DNA from: JACKEQ01 sp041389565
GTDB taxonomy: Bacteria; Myxococcota_A; UBA796; GCA-2862545
Direction: 5' to 3'
DNA: 64,000 nt
Assembly (NCBI GenBank): GCA_041389565.1
Contig: JAWKRP010000002.1
Coordinates: forward strand, 682,001 to 746,000
Shown: one piece after another, positions 42,531 through 52,134 of the stretch
How positions within the stretch are numbered: position 1 is the stretch's first letter
Layout: every line of letters starts with the position of its first letter
Translations under genes and position numbers: made by a program
Notes under the pieces: model-generated
Told to the model about the DNA's origin: nothing
The model's database searches: none
The model's input: only the letters and a program-made list of their open reading frames with translations

Positions 42531-43456
42531 TTCCGCTTCTCGACGAAGTGCGTGAACATCGGGGCCGGCCAGGGCGCGCCGACCAGCACGAGCTCGGGGT
42601 CGGCCGTGAACACGCCGATCTGCGTGGCCGCGACGCGGTGCTCGCGGGCGAGGTCGAGCACGGCTTCGCTGGACTGCGGAGGCGCTGCGAACAACAGCTG
42701 GAAGTCGTCGCCGCCGTGTACGCGGAGCCGCAGGGACGCGACCCCGGGGATGGCGTCGGGCTCCACGCGGGCCCCCACGCCAGAAGCCCTGCACATGCGG
42801 GGGAGGTCGGCGCCGAGGCCGTCGGAGAGGTCCATCGCGGCGGTCGCGAGGCCCTGACGCGCGAGCGCGAGGGCGAACGCGAGGGGGGGATCGGGGCGCC
42901 GCAGCGCTCGGAGGGCCGACGCCGACGGCGTCTTCGCAGACCATCCCTCTCCGGCCAGCCCGAGCCTCCCGGTGATCCAGATCCGGTCGCCGGCACGGGC
43001 TCCGGAGCGCAGGAGGGGCTCTCCCACGAGGGTGCCGCCGAGCGACGTGGTGACGACACGCGTGGGCCCGCTGCGCGTGGTGTCGCCCCCGACGAGCGTG
43101 ACGCCGAAGTGCTCCAGCGCGTCGCCGAGGCCCTGAGCGAACCCCTCCACGAAGGCGTCGTCGCCGTCACGACCGACCGACAGCCCGAGCAGCAGGTGCT
43201 TCGGCTCGGCTCCCATCGCAGCGAGGTCGCTCACCGAGACGGCGACACACTTGTACCCCACGTCCGCTGGGGTCAGGCGCTTGTCGAAGTGAACGCCCTC
43301 GACGAGGGTGTCCAGCGTCCACACCGAACCATCGGGGAGCACTGCCGCGTCATCACCGGGCCCGACGACCACGCTGTGGGGACCATTCCCAGAAGCGAGG
43401 AGGCGGGCGATGATTCGCTGTTCGGGTTCACTGTCCTCGGGAGGAGGGGGTTCCAG
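42527..43456 (-). CDS. thiL: Thiamine-monophosphate kinase
   Basis: ThiL phosphorylates thiamine monophosphate to thiamine diphosphate with ATP (EC 2.7.4.16), in the PurM/AIR-synthetase fold. Present are GPGDDAAVLP, DTLVEGVHF, KCVAVSVSDLAAMGA, VGGDTTRSG, MDLSDGLGADL and GGDDFQL. Homology to the family N-terminal helix (EQRIIARLL) extends upstream of the first conventional start, a GTG at 43372. In that extension the only start-like codon is a CTG at 43456, with GGAG six bases before it. I give the longer version; the shorter, 281-residue one would lose a conserved helix. It overlaps the CorC gene by GTGA. Confidence 0.88.
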   Translation of the reverse strand: MEPPPPEDSEPEQRIIARLLASGNGPHSVVVGPGDDAAVLPDGSVWTLDTLVEGVHFDKRLTPADVGYKCVAVSVSDLAAMGAEPKHLLLGLSVGRDGDDAFVEGFAQGLGDALEHFGVTLVGGDTTRSGPTRVVTTSLGGTLVGEPLLRSGARAGDRIWITGRLGLAGEGWSAKTPSASALRALRRPDPPLAFALALARQGLATAAMDLSDGLGADLPRMCRASGVGARVEPDAIPGVASLRLRVHGGDDFQLLFAAPPQSSEAVLDLAREHRVAATQIGVFTADPELVLVGAPWPAPMFTHFVEKRK

Positions 43457-43486
43457 GGCCGGGCTCCGAAAGGGACGTCGAGTGTA

Positions 43487-45373
43487 TCACTCTGGCGTGG
43501 GCACGGGACCGTCGACGGGCTGGATTCCGTCGCGGTCGATGCTGAGGATGCGGATGCGGGACTGGATGCGTCGGCGCTCGGAATCGAACCCGGTGGCGCC
43601 CGTGGGGGCCCCCGTGACCTGGGCGGTGGCCAGCGCCTGACGCAGGTCGTCGCGGCTCGCGATGCTCGACCGGGTGGCCGTGCCCAGCACCCGCGCAGCG
43701 TCGACGGCCACGGCTTCGAGCGAGCTCGGCGTGCGGCCGAGCGAGGCCTTGTAGGTGAGCGCGAACTCCTCGCTGTCGGACACGAAGAACGCGTCGGTGA
43801 AGCGCGATCCGCGCACGTACTCGCCTCCGGCGGCGACCAGCTCCGCGTTGTTCCAGCCCGACAGGCCGAGCACGGGGATCAGCTTGTCGTCACGACGGGG
43901 CTTGAACTCCCCGATGGGGAACTCCTCGTACGCGAGCGCGGCGCAGGCGATCGGGATCTTCCGCGAGTTGTCGGGCAGGAAGATGGCGTCGTAGTCGATC
44001 ACGGGCGGCAGAACGACCTGATCGGGGTTCCCGCCCTTCTCCTCGGCTTCCTTCTTGAGCTTCCACAGCTCCGCCTTGCGGTTGCCTTCGTCCTTCCGGC
44101 CGAGCTTCGACGCGAACTCCATGAGCGCGGGCGCGTTCGGGTCGTAGTAGGTCTCGACCTTGATGGCGCCGCCCTTCGCTTCGACCGACTCGCGGAACTC
44201 CTTGCCGGCGCGCTGGCCGTAGGCGTTGTCGGGCGCGAAGATCGCGAAGGCACGCCGGTTCTCGCGGGTCATCTCGAAGTCGACGAGGGCGTCGATCTGA
44301 TCGCCGATCGACGGAACGCCCTGGAACACCCACGGGTGCGTGTCGGACTCGTTCGACTGCGACAGCGACAGCAGGGGCACCTCGAGAGCCGCAGCGGCTT
44401 CGACCACCACCTCGGTGGCGTCGGACAGCAGCGGACCGACCACGCCCACCGCGCCGTCCTGCAGCACGGCCTTCTCGAGCGCGAGCACCGCGCCGTCGGG
44501 CGTGGCGTCGGTGTCGACGAACGACAGCTTCCGCGTGCCGCCGCCAGCCTTGTACCCGAACTCGAAGGCCTCCTGCACCTGGCGCCCGACCGCCTCGTAC
44601 TTGCCGCTCATCGGGAGCAGCACGACGATGAGGTCGGGGTTCACCACGGTGGAGGCCTCCGCCCGCTTCACCATGTACTCGGCCTGGAGCTTCTCGAACG
44701 AGCCGTCGGCGGCCTCGGACACCGCGGTGGCCGCGAGCTCGGCGGCGCGCGCGCGGTCGCCCCGCTCCAGGGCCGCACGGGCGCGGTCGATCATGGAGTC
44801 GTTACCGGCCTGCACGATCTGCACGGGCCCGCCCGACGCGAGCTTCTCGAGCGCGGCCTTCACGCGGGCGTTCACCGTGGGGTCGGACTTCGCGTAGCCG
44901 AGCGCGCGCTTCGAGTACTGGTTCACCTTGCCCGCGTCGTTGTTGCGCGTGGCGTCGACGGCGAGGAACAGGAAGCGGTCGGCGTTCTGGGTGTCGAGGA
45001 CCTCCTTCTCGCCGATGCGCTTGAGGTCGGCGACCCCCGCGGCGTCGAGCCCGCGACGGGCCCCCACGAGCACGATGCCGAGGCGCGCGGCATCCGAGAA
45101 GACGCCGCCGGAGTCGGCCTGGAGGGACTGCTCGAACCAGGCCTGCGCGGCATCGAGATCGCCGGACAGGCGCCGCTGCTCGCCCGCGTGGAGCGTGAGC
45201 ACCGGGAGCTCCTTGGCCTTCGGGCCCTCGGCGATGGCGTCTTCGAGCAGTGTGACGGCCTTGGTGCGGTCGGTGGTGGCGAACGCGAGGGCATCCTCCA
45301 CGACGTCGGGGATGACGGGGCGCTTGCCGGCGTGTCCGGGCGAGACGAGCAGGCTGAGGAGAAGGGCGATCAT
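43487..45373 (-). CDS. LpoA-like periplasmic protein (TPR plus Peripla_BP_6 domain)
   Basis: This 628-residue protein has a signal peptide (cut near GHAG ~16). Residues ~20-230 are TPR-like helices and ~240-610 a type 1 periplasmic binding fold of the Leu/Ile/Val-binding kind (IVVLLPMSGKYEAVG, GAVGVVGPLLSDATEVV, VPLLSLSQSN, PDNAYGQRAGKEF). This combination resembles LpoA, the outer-membrane activator of PBP1a. Here no lipobox Cys is evident, so soluble or weakly attached. Its ATG overlaps the dnaJ stop (ATGA). The role in peptidoglycan or ligand sensing is inferred. Confidence 0.75.
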   Translation of the reverse strand: MIALLLSLLVSPGHAGKRPVIPDVVEDALAFATTDRTKAVTLLEDAIAEGPKAKELPVLTLHAGEQRRLSGDLDAAQAWFEQSLQADSGGVFSDAARLGIVLVGARRGLDAAGVADLKRIGEKEVLDTQNADRFLFLAVDATRNNDAGKVNQYSKRALGYAKSDPTVNARVKAALEKLASGGPVQIVQAGNDSMIDRARAALERGDRARAAELAATAVSEAADGSFEKLQAEYMVKRAEASTVVNPDLIVVLLPMSGKYEAVGRQVQEAFEFGYKAGGGTRKLSFVDTDATPDGAVLALEKAVLQDGAVGVVGPLLSDATEVVVEAAAALEVPLLSLSQSNESDTHPWVFQGVPSIGDQIDALVDFEMTRENRRAFAIFAPDNAYGQRAGKEFRESVEAKGGAIKVETYYDPNAPALMEFASKLGRKDEGNRKAELWKLKKEAEEKGGNPDQVVLPPVIDYDAIFLPDNSRKIPIACAALAYEEFPIGEFKPRRDDKLIPVLGLSGWNNAELVAAGGEYVRGSRFTDAFFVSDSEEFALTYKASLGRTPSSLEAVAVDAARVLGTATRSSIASRDDLRQALATAQVTGAPTGATGFDSERRRIQSRIRILSIDRDGIQPVDGPVPTPE

Positions 45374-46437
45374 GCGTTCCGGGCCTCCACCGCACGACGG
45401 AAGGCCGCGCGTCTGGGGTGCGCTTCAGGGGGGAGGGAGCGGGCCAGGGCCTCGATGGCCTGGCGCTGGAGCTCGTCGATGGACGTGGGCAGCTCGAGCA
45501 CGATCTGCAGGTGCAGATCGCCGCGCCCGCTGCGCCCGACGCGAGGTAGACCGCGGCCGCCGAGGCGGAGCACCTTGCCGGGCTCGCTGCGCGGGGGGAT
45601 GCGGATGGTGGTGGTGCCATCGAGCGTGGGGACCTCGACGTCGGCGCCCAGGGTGAGCTCGTCGAAGCTCAGCGGGAGATCGACCACGATGTCTTCGCCA
45701 CGGCGCAGGAACAGCTCGTGGTCGGCGACGCTCACGATGACGTAGAGATCGCCGTACGACCCGTCGCCACGGGGTGCATCGCCCTTCTCGGCGACCTTGA
45801 GCTTCTGCCCGGCCGCCACTCCTGGCGGCACCTTGACCACGAGGGTGTCTTCGATCGACACGCGCCCGTCGCCCGCGCAGGCCTCGCAGCCCGACTCGGC
45901 TGTGAAGCCGCGGCCCTCGCAGTGGTAGCAGGCGCTGCGGAACAGGCGCGTTCCCTTGGCCTTGCCGGAGCCTCCGCAGACCTCGCAGTCGCGCCGGGCC
46001 TCGGGCACGGCGCCCACGCCCGCACACGTCTTGCACGGCACCTTCCGCGGCACGACGATGGACTTGTCGACGCCCGTGGCGACCTCCTCGAGGGTCAAAC
46101 TCACGGTGTACCTGAGGTCGTCCCCGCGCGTGCTCTTTCCGCGCCGGAACAGGCCGCCGAACATCGAGGTGACGACCTCGTTCACGTCTTCGGGACGCGG
46201 CGGACGGCCATCTTCGCGGTACAGCGGCCCGAGACGGTCGTACCGACGGCGCTTGTCGGGGTCGGACAGCGTTCGGTACGCCTCCGTGATGTCCTTGAAG
46301 CGCTGAGCCGCTTCGGCATCCCCCTGGTTCTTGTCGGGATGCCAGCGCCGCGCGAGCCCACGGTAGGCCTTCTTGACGTCGTCGGGCGACGCGTCGCGCG
46401 GGATTCCGAGCACGTTGTAGAAGTCGCGGGTGGCCAC
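45370..46437 (-). CDS. dnaJ: DnaJ-family co-chaperone
   Basis: This 355-residue type I J-protein has the J domain with HPD at 33-35, a short G/F-type linker with MFGGLFRRG, a zinc region with four CxxCxGxG repeats (CKTCAGVG, CEVCGGSG, CYHCEGRG, CEACAGDG), and a C-terminal substrate domain (ending at FDELTLGADVEVPTLDG and beyond). It stimulates Hsp70 ATPase. It overlaps the LpoA-like gene by ATGA. It could serve the Hsp70-like protein at 35699. Confidence 0.93.
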   Translation of the reverse strand: MATRDFYNVLGIPRDASPDDVKKAYRGLARRWHPDKNQGDAEAAQRFKDITEAYRTLSDPDKRRRYDRLGPLYREDGRPPRPEDVNEVVTSMFGGLFRRGKSTRGDDLRYTVSLTLEEVATGVDKSIVVPRKVPCKTCAGVGAVPEARRDCEVCGGSGKAKGTRLFRSACYHCEGRGFTAESGCEACAGDGRVSIEDTLVVKVPPGVAAGQKLKVAEKGDAPRGDGSYGDLYVIVSVADHELFLRRGEDIVVDLPLSFDELTLGADVEVPTLDGTTTIRIPPRSEPGKVLRLGGRGLPRVGRSGRGDLHLQIVLELPTSIDELQRQAIEALARSLPPEAHPRRAAFRRAVEARNA

Positions 46438-46461
46438 GGGCTCTCCTGGACGGTGTCCGCA

Positions 46462-47556
46462 CTAACCGATTCTGGACACGCGAAGTCCACGGGCCAGCGC
46501 GCGAACCACCGCGTCGGCGACCGGGAACCCCTCGTACGCCAGGCGGATCCGCCCGGGCTCTGCGCTCAACAGGCCCGCTCCGACGAGCTGACGGACGGTG
46601 CGCTCGTCGAGCACCGAGGGCGCGAGGCGGGTGAGATCGAGCCACTCGGCGCCACGCAGCCCGCTCACCAGGGTGTCGGTGGCGCGCTGGAGGTCGTCGG
46701 GGTGCTCGACGGCGGGGAGGGTACCGTCGCGCCAGGCGGCCCACGGGGCGTTCACCCAACGGCGTCCGTCGGGATGGAGGCCGTGCGCGGACGGGCCGAG
46801 CCCCATGTACGGATGGCCCCGCCAGTACAGCTGGTTGTGCGCGCTCTCGTGACCGGGCTTCGCGAAGTTGCTCACCTCGTACCGCGCGAGACCGTGCCCC
46901 CCGAGCCGCTCGACGATCCGGTCGTACATCGCGCGCCACACGTCTTCGTCGGGCACGGGGAGGGCCCGTCGGGCGTCGAGCCGCGCGTACCCCGTGTCGG
47001 GCTCGATCGTCAGACCGTAGATCGACACGTGGGGTGGGTCGAACGCCAGGATCCCGTCGAGATCGGCCTCGAGGTCGGCCAGCGTCTGATCGGGCAGGCC
47101 GAACATCAGATCGACCGACCACGAGCGGAGCCCGGCACGCGCGACCTTCGCGAGGGCCCCGTGGCCGTCGTGGTGCGCGCGGCCCACCCGGCGCAGCAGG
47201 CCGGGCTGGAGGGTCTGCACACCCAGCGACACGCGATCGAACCCGGCGTCGCGGGCCTGATCGAGCCAGTCGCCCCGGAGGTCCTCGGGGTTCGCTTCGA
47301 CCGTCACATGGGGACGGCCCAACCCTTCATGCAGTACCTGAAGGGTGTGGACGGACACCCGGGAGGGGGTACCGCCGCCGAAGTACAGGGTCGCGGGAGA
47401 CCCCGTGAAACCGGGCCTCCAGCGCTCCCAGTCCCGCAGCACGCCGTCCCGCCAGGCTTCCTCGGGCGGTCGTGCGTCTCCGGTCTCGATCTCGAAGGCG
47501 CAGTACGGACACCGGATGCGGCACCACGGGACGTGGACGTAGACGCCCCAGGTCAT
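46462..47556 (-). CDS. hemW: HemW-like radical SAM protein (heme chaperone)
   Basis: The 364-residue protein has the radical SAM cluster motif C12-x3-C16-x2-C19 in VPWCRIRCPYCAF, then YFGGGTPS, VEANPED, GVQTL and SNFAKPG as in the HemN/HemW family. The CxF after the last cluster Cys and lack of the HemN N-terminal extension favour HemW (heme-binding, respiratory-chain heme insertion) over coproporphyrinogen oxidase. The ATG overlaps the M16 peptidase stop. Confidence 0.9.
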   Translation of the reverse strand: MTWGVYVHVPWCRIRCPYCAFEIETGDARPPEEAWRDGVLRDWERWRPGFTGSPATLYFGGGTPSRVSVHTLQVLHEGLGRPHVTVEANPEDLRGDWLDQARDAGFDRVSLGVQTLQPGLLRRVGRAHHDGHGALAKVARAGLRSWSVDLMFGLPDQTLADLEADLDGILAFDPPHVSIYGLTIEPDTGYARLDARRALPVPDEDVWRAMYDRIVERLGGHGLARYEVSNFAKPGHESAHNQLYWRGHPYMGLGPSAHGLHPDGRRWVNAPWAAWRDGTLPAVEHPDDLQRATDTLVSGLRGAEWLDLTRLAPSVLDERTVRQLVGAGLLSAEPGRIRLAYEGFPVADAVVRALARGLRVSRIG

Positions 47557-50000
47557 GCCTTCGGCCGCACCACGACCGCGAGGGGATCCGGGAGGGCGCG
47601 CAGGGCGTCGCGCACGTGGGCTGCCGTGGTGTCGGCGAGCTCCTGCTGGTACGACGCGATGTCGGCCGGACGCCCGTAGACCGCCGACAGCCCGAGATGC
47701 ACGGCGCGGCCGCCGGCCCGCTGCTGCCCCATGGCGAACTGCCCGAGCAGCATGGTGCGGTTCCGGGCGAGCTCGTCTTCGTCGGGACCGGTGTCGCGCA
47801 GGAGATCGAGCTGCTCGCCCAGGGCGCGTCGTGCGGCCTCGGCACGGTCGGGATCCGTGGACAGGCCGATCGCGAGCAGGCCGCCGTCGTGCCCTTCCCA
47901 GATGCGCGACCACACGGAGTAGGCGAGCGACTCCCGCTCCCGAAGGGTCATGAACAGCCGCCCGGACTGGGCCGAGAGCAGCGCAGAGGCCATGCGGAGC
48001 CCGGGATCGTGGACGCTCCCGAGCGCCGGCGTGCGGGAGGCCAGCACCACCACGGCGGCTTCGTGCCCTGCGAACGACCGGCTGATCGCGCTGGTGGTGG
48101 GCTCGGGCACGGGACGGGGGGCCATCGCCGGGCCGTCGGGGAGGTCGGCGAGGATGGGCGCGAGCGCTCGAAGGGCCGTGTCGCGCGGCACGTCGCCCGC
48201 GATGGCGACCTTCAGGTGCGTGCGCGTGACCCACCGCTCGTGGAACGCCCGGATGGTGCGCGTGGTGATGCGGTCGAGCGTGGTGCGCCCGAGCGACCAT
48301 CCCCACGGGTGCCCGCCGAAGGCGCGTGCCCACATGCGCCGCGAGCACACCTCTTCGGGGCGGTCGCCGATGGTGTCGAGGTCGAGACGGGTCTCCTCGG
48401 CCAGACGCACCAGCTCGTCGGCATCGAACCGCGGCTCGAGCAGCATCGTGTGCACGACGCCCAGCGCGGGCGCGAGGTTCGACACGGGCACGTTGAGCTG
48501 GAGCCCGAGCGTGTTCCGGCCCGCCACCGCGGACACCGACGCCTGCAGCGCGTCGAGACGGGTCGCGAGCTCGGTGTTGTCCATGTCGCCCGCACCCGTC
48601 GTGACGAGCGAGGCCCACATCCCCACGAGGCCCGCGCGCTCGCGGCTCTCGAGCAGCCGACCGCCGGGGATCGCGAAGTACACGGACGCGAGCGGGCCCT
48701 GGGCCTGCCAGCCGTCGTCGGGGCCCGAGAACCGCACGTCGACGCCGTGCAGGTCGGGCTCGGCACGCGGACCGATCGGGGTGGGCGCGACCTCGGCTTC
48801 GGGGTCGAGCACCGTGATGGTCGGCGTTCCGAGGGTGCGTGCGACCCGCTGCACGTCTTCGGCCGTCACCGCCGAGACCACGGACCTCCAGCGCTCGCGG
48901 GTGTCGAGGGTGCCGTGCCGACCGACGTGCCACGCGAGGTCGTGCGCGACCCCGTCGACCGTCTCGGCCGTGTACAGGATCTCGGAGAGCACGCCCATAC
49001 GGGCCCGATCGACGGCATCCGCCGCCAGCTCGCCGTTCCGCACGGACTCCACGAGCTCGAGCGCTGCGTCGACCGCTTCGGCCGTGCGACCGGGCAGGGG
49101 AGCGAGCCCGATCTCGAGCGACCCGCACTCGCGGCGCGCGTAGCTGGTGCACCACGCGTCGGCGACGAGCCCGCGGGCGTTGCGCAGCTCGCTCTGGAGC
49201 AGCGAGGCCCGCCCGGATCCGACGGCGTTCGACAGCACCTCGAAGGCCGCGGTGTCGGGGTGACCGTCGCCCGGGATGGGGTACGCGATGGAGACCAGGG
49301 GGGTCTCGAAGTCGCGGTCGAGCTTCGCGACGCCGGCGGCGGGTGCAGGCAGCGCAGGAACTCCGGCACGTGCCGGGCCGTTCGGGGCATCGGCGCTGAA
49401 GCGGCGCACGGCGTCGAGCACGGACGCGGTGTCCATCGGCCCGCACACGCCCACGACGCAGCGATTCGCGGTGTAGTGCCGGCGCCAGAAGGCGACGAGG
49501 CGCTCGCGGTCGATGCCCGACACGCTGTCGAGGGTGCCGAGCACGGGCCGACCGTACGGATGGCCGGGGAAGAGGCGCGCGGTGGTGTGGTCGTCGAGCA
49601 CCGACTCGGGATCGTCGTCGTACCCGCGGATCTCTTCGAGCACGACGGGCTTCTCGCGGTCGAGCTCGTCGGGGTCGATGCGGCTGTGCCACGCCATGTC
49701 GGCCAGCACGTCGAGCGCGGCCTCCCAGTGCTCGGCCAGCACGGTGGCGTGGAGCACGGTCTGGTCCCACGTGGTGTAGGCGTTGAGGTCGCCCCCCATG
49801 CCCTCGACATCGGCGGCACACGCGCCCACGCCGCGCCGGTCGGTCCCCTTGAACAGCATGTGCTCCAGGAGGTGCGCCGCGCCGGCCTCTTCGGGGCCCT
49901 CGTCGACCGTGCCCACATCGAACCACAGGTACAGCGCGGCCACGGCGCCGGGGAGGGGTTCGTGGACGACCCGCAGGCCGTTGTCGAGGGTGTGGATCAT
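47553..50000 (-). CDS. M16-family metallopeptidase, two-domain (pitrilysin/insulinase)
   Basis: This 815-residue protein is a fusion of two M16 halves. The N-terminal half has the inverted zinc motif H43-L-L-E46-H47 and the downstream Glu in EKPVVLEEIRGYDDDP (~124). The second half (~430-815) keeps the fold but has no HxxEH, as usual. The protein lacks a signal peptide (start MIHTLDNGLR), so it may be cytosolic or processing-related. The ATG at 50000 overlaps the TPR stop. Substrates are unknown; myxobacterial M16 pairs are common. Confidence 0.9.
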   Translation of the reverse strand: MIHTLDNGLRVVHEPLPGAVAALYLWFDVGTVDEGPEEAGAAHLLEHMLFKGTDRRGVGACAADVEGMGGDLNAYTTWDQTVLHATVLAEHWEAALDVLADMAWHSRIDPDELDREKPVVLEEIRGYDDDPESVLDDHTTARLFPGHPYGRPVLGTLDSVSGIDRERLVAFWRRHYTANRCVVGVCGPMDTASVLDAVRRFSADAPNGPARAGVPALPAPAAGVAKLDRDFETPLVSIAYPIPGDGHPDTAAFEVLSNAVGSGRASLLQSELRNARGLVADAWCTSYARRECGSLEIGLAPLPGRTAEAVDAALELVESVRNGELAADAVDRARMGVLSEILYTAETVDGVAHDLAWHVGRHGTLDTRERWRSVVSAVTAEDVQRVARTLGTPTITVLDPEAEVAPTPIGPRAEPDLHGVDVRFSGPDDGWQAQGPLASVYFAIPGGRLLESRERAGLVGMWASLVTTGAGDMDNTELATRLDALQASVSAVAGRNTLGLQLNVPVSNLAPALGVVHTMLLEPRFDADELVRLAEETRLDLDTIGDRPEEVCSRRMWARAFGGHPWGWSLGRTTLDRITTRTIRAFHERWVTRTHLKVAIAGDVPRDTALRALAPILADLPDGPAMAPRPVPEPTTSAISRSFAGHEAAVVVLASRTPALGSVHDPGLRMASALLSAQSGRLFMTLRERESLAYSVWSRIWEGHDGGLLAIGLSTDPDRAEAARRALGEQLDLLRDTGPDEDELARNRTMLLGQFAMGQQRAGGRAVHLGLSAVYGRPADIASYQQELADTTAAHVRDALRALPDPLAVVVRPKA

Positions 50001-51439
50001 CCTCCGATCTTTCGCGCCAGGCTCTCGGGGCAGTCGGACCGGGAGTCGACCTGGTACCAACCGAGCTCGTCGGCCCAGTACTCCCCTTCGAACGGCCACA
50101 CCTCGTAGCCCTTCTTCTTGCGCAGCTCCCGGAGCTTGCCGATGCGGTCGGCCTGGATGTCCTCCATCACGCCCGTGGCCGCCGCGCGCTCGTAGAGCCG
50201 CGACTCGAGCTGGAGGATGTCGATGCGGGCGAGCTCGAGGTCGGTGAGCATCTGGTGGACCTCGTCGCGGTCGCGCTTGAGGCGCGTGAGCACCCGGCTG
50301 CCCTCGCGCTCGACGAGGGTGTCGGCGCGCTCGTCGAGCCAGCCCTTCACGGTGTCGGCGTGCTTTCCGAGCGCCGACAGCTCACCCGCTTCGGTGCGGT
50401 AGTGCTTCACGGCCGCCCGGGCCTCCTCGACGCGGTCTTGCGTGCGGTACGGACGCAGGAGGAGCCCCGGGATCTTCGTGGAGCCGCCGTCGAGGTACTG
50501 CTCGAGCTCCGCCCAGGTGCCCTTGGCGTCGAGGCCGGACAGCGCGGCGTCGAGCGACTCCTCGATGGGCTGGTAGCGCTTCTCGAAGCGGTCCATCTCC
50601 TCGACGGCCGTTCCGAACTTGCACATCATGAACAGCGACTGGGCGCGGAGCATGTCGGCTTCGGGGAACCACAGCCCTTCCATGAACGGCGAGCCGTGGC
50701 TGTGGAGCAGGCCGAGCGTGCCCGCCATGTCGGCGCCCCGGAAGTGGGCCCAGGCCTCCTCGAAGTGCGCTTCGGCCCAGTACTCGGAGTCTCTCGGCAC
50801 CTGCTTGAAGTGGTAGATCGACTGACCCCAGTTCCCGGCGCCGTAGTAGACCCGTGCGAGGTTCATGAGGAGCTTCGTGTCGAATCGCTCGCCCTTGTTC
50901 AGGGTGACGCCGAGCGCGCGGGCCGTCTGCAGGGGCACCAGCGCGGCCTCGTTCTTGCCCTGGTTCGCCAGCACGATGCCGCGCACGGACTCCGCGTCGG
51001 CGAAGTCGGGCGAGTCGCCGTCGACCTTCTTCAGCCAGTCGAGCGTGGGCCCGAGCTTGTCGCGGCGGAGGAGGTCTCGCGCGACCACGTAGGCCACGTG
51101 GGACTTCGCATCCTTCGCGTCGATCGACAGCTTCTCGAGCTCCGCGAGACCCTCGGCCACGACGTTGTGATCGCCCACCTGATCTGCGAGCGCCACGGCC
51201 TCGACGGCGTGATCGGGCACCTGGGCCGCGAACGCACGACCCCATGCGATCATCGCGGCACCCTCGAGCTTCTCGCCCTCGAGCACCTCCCCCAGGTGCG
51301 ACCACGCCATGCCGTGGTCTTCGGCGAGCGCCTCGTCGTTCAGCACCGTGAACAGCGCGTCGAGCTTCGCTTCCGTGGTGGTGGCCTTCGACCAGTCGTC
51401 GAAGGTACCCGCGAACGCGAGCGACAGCAGGGCGATCAC
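49997..51439 (-). CDS. Secreted TPR-repeat protein
   Basis: This 480-residue protein has a short hydrophobic signal (VIALLSLAFAG). Residues ~60-320 show TPR periodicity (LMNLARVYYGAGNWGQSIYHFKQVP ~200; EEAWAHFRGADMAGTL) and the C terminus is a long helical, charged segment ending near DELGWYQVDSR. The GTG overlaps the stop of the preceding beta-barrel gene, and its own stop overlaps the M16 start. A TPR protein plus an outer-membrane barrel is typical of gliding or envelope complexes in myxobacteria, but no specific match is claimed. Confidence 0.75.
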   Translation of the reverse strand: MIALLSLAFAGTFDDWSKATTTEAKLDALFTVLNDEALAEDHGMAWSHLGEVLEGEKLEGAAMIAWGRAFAAQVPDHAVEAVALADQVGDHNVVAEGLAELEKLSIDAKDAKSHVAYVVARDLLRRDKLGPTLDWLKKVDGDSPDFADAESVRGIVLANQGKNEAALVPLQTARALGVTLNKGERFDTKLLMNLARVYYGAGNWGQSIYHFKQVPRDSEYWAEAHFEEAWAHFRGADMAGTLGLLHSHGSPFMEGLWFPEADMLRAQSLFMMCKFGTAVEEMDRFEKRYQPIEESLDAALSGLDAKGTWAELEQYLDGGSTKIPGLLLRPYRTQDRVEEARAAVKHYRTEAGELSALGKHADTVKGWLDERADTLVEREGSRVLTRLKRDRDEVHQMLTDLELARIDILQLESRLYERAAATGVMEDIQADRIGKLRELRKKKGYEVWPFEGEYWADELGWYQVDSRSDCPESLARKIGG

Positions 51440-52101
51440 GGCCGGCCCTCGACCTTCGAGAACATCGTGATGCCCACGGTGACCCCGGCGTTCTGCTTGA
51501 TGGCCCACTTGTCGGTGAGCGCCCGCCGCTCGAGCAGCACATCGTCGCGCAGCTCCACCCGCAGCGCCGTGTTCGGACCGAGGAAGAAGCGCGACCCGAT
51601 GCCGGGAGACAGGGTGGGCGCGACCGCGAACGAGCCGTCGGGCACGATGGAGCGCTCGAGGCTCACGCCCCCGCGACCCGCAAAGTACACGTCGAAGTGC
51701 ACGACGCGCGCGCCGTTCAGGTTCATCTTCGCGTAGATGGGGGCGGCCTGGAACCCGACCAGCGCGCTGCCGAGGTAGCGGTAGGCGTACGGCACGACGC
51801 CGTACGTGGGGCTGCCGAGGGTGCGGCTCGTGACGTTCTGGAGCCCGTACCCGACGCCCACGAGCGCACCGATCGAGAAGCGGTCGGAGCTGTGCTTGTC
51901 GAACGACACCTGGAGGTTCGGCGTGACGAGGAACGCGTCGAACGGCATCACGCCGAGGTGGACGCCGAACTCGGTGCGGCCCTCCTTCGGGTAGAGCGTC
52001 TTCTGGACGACGGAGATGTCGTCGTCCGTGAGGCGACCCAGCTCTAGGGTCTCCTGGGCGGATGCCACGGAGAGGACCGCGGCCAGCAGCGTCGTGAGCA
52101 T
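51436..52101 (-). CDS. Outer-membrane beta-barrel protein (myxobacterial OMP type)
   Basis: The 221-residue product has a signal peptide (cut after ASA ~15) and alternating hydrophobic strands through to a C-terminal strand ending in Phe-Ser-Lys (VTVGITMFSK), typical of an 8-10 stranded barrel. The opening LTDDDISVVQKTLYPKEGRTEFGVHLGV resembles the outer-membrane barrel family common in Myxococcota (quoted here by its residues ~26-52). It is coupled to the TPR gene by GTGA and probably forms a periplasm-facing complex with it. Confidence 0.75.
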   Translation of the reverse strand: MLTTLLAAVLSVASAQETLELGRLTDDDISVVQKTLYPKEGRTEFGVHLGVMPFDAFLVTPNLQVSFDKHSSDRFSIGALVGVGYGLQNVTSRTLGSPTYGVVPYAYRYLGSALVGFQAAPIYAKMNLNGARVVHFDVYFAGRGGVSLERSIVPDGSFAVAPTLSPGIGSRFFLGPNTALRVELRDDVLLERRALTDKWAIKQNAGVTVGITMFSKVEGRP

Positions 52102-52134
52102 GAGCTCCTCGGGTGTGACGGGACGGAGGCCGGC

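Noticed and set aside
43457..43486. TPP riboswitch upstream of thiL
   Set aside because: Only 30 bp separate the genes, and no THI-box-like CTGAGA sequence is seen.
47472..50108. 878-codon plus-strand open frame
   Set aside because: It is antisense to the M16 peptidase gene, which has clear motifs and coupled neighbours.
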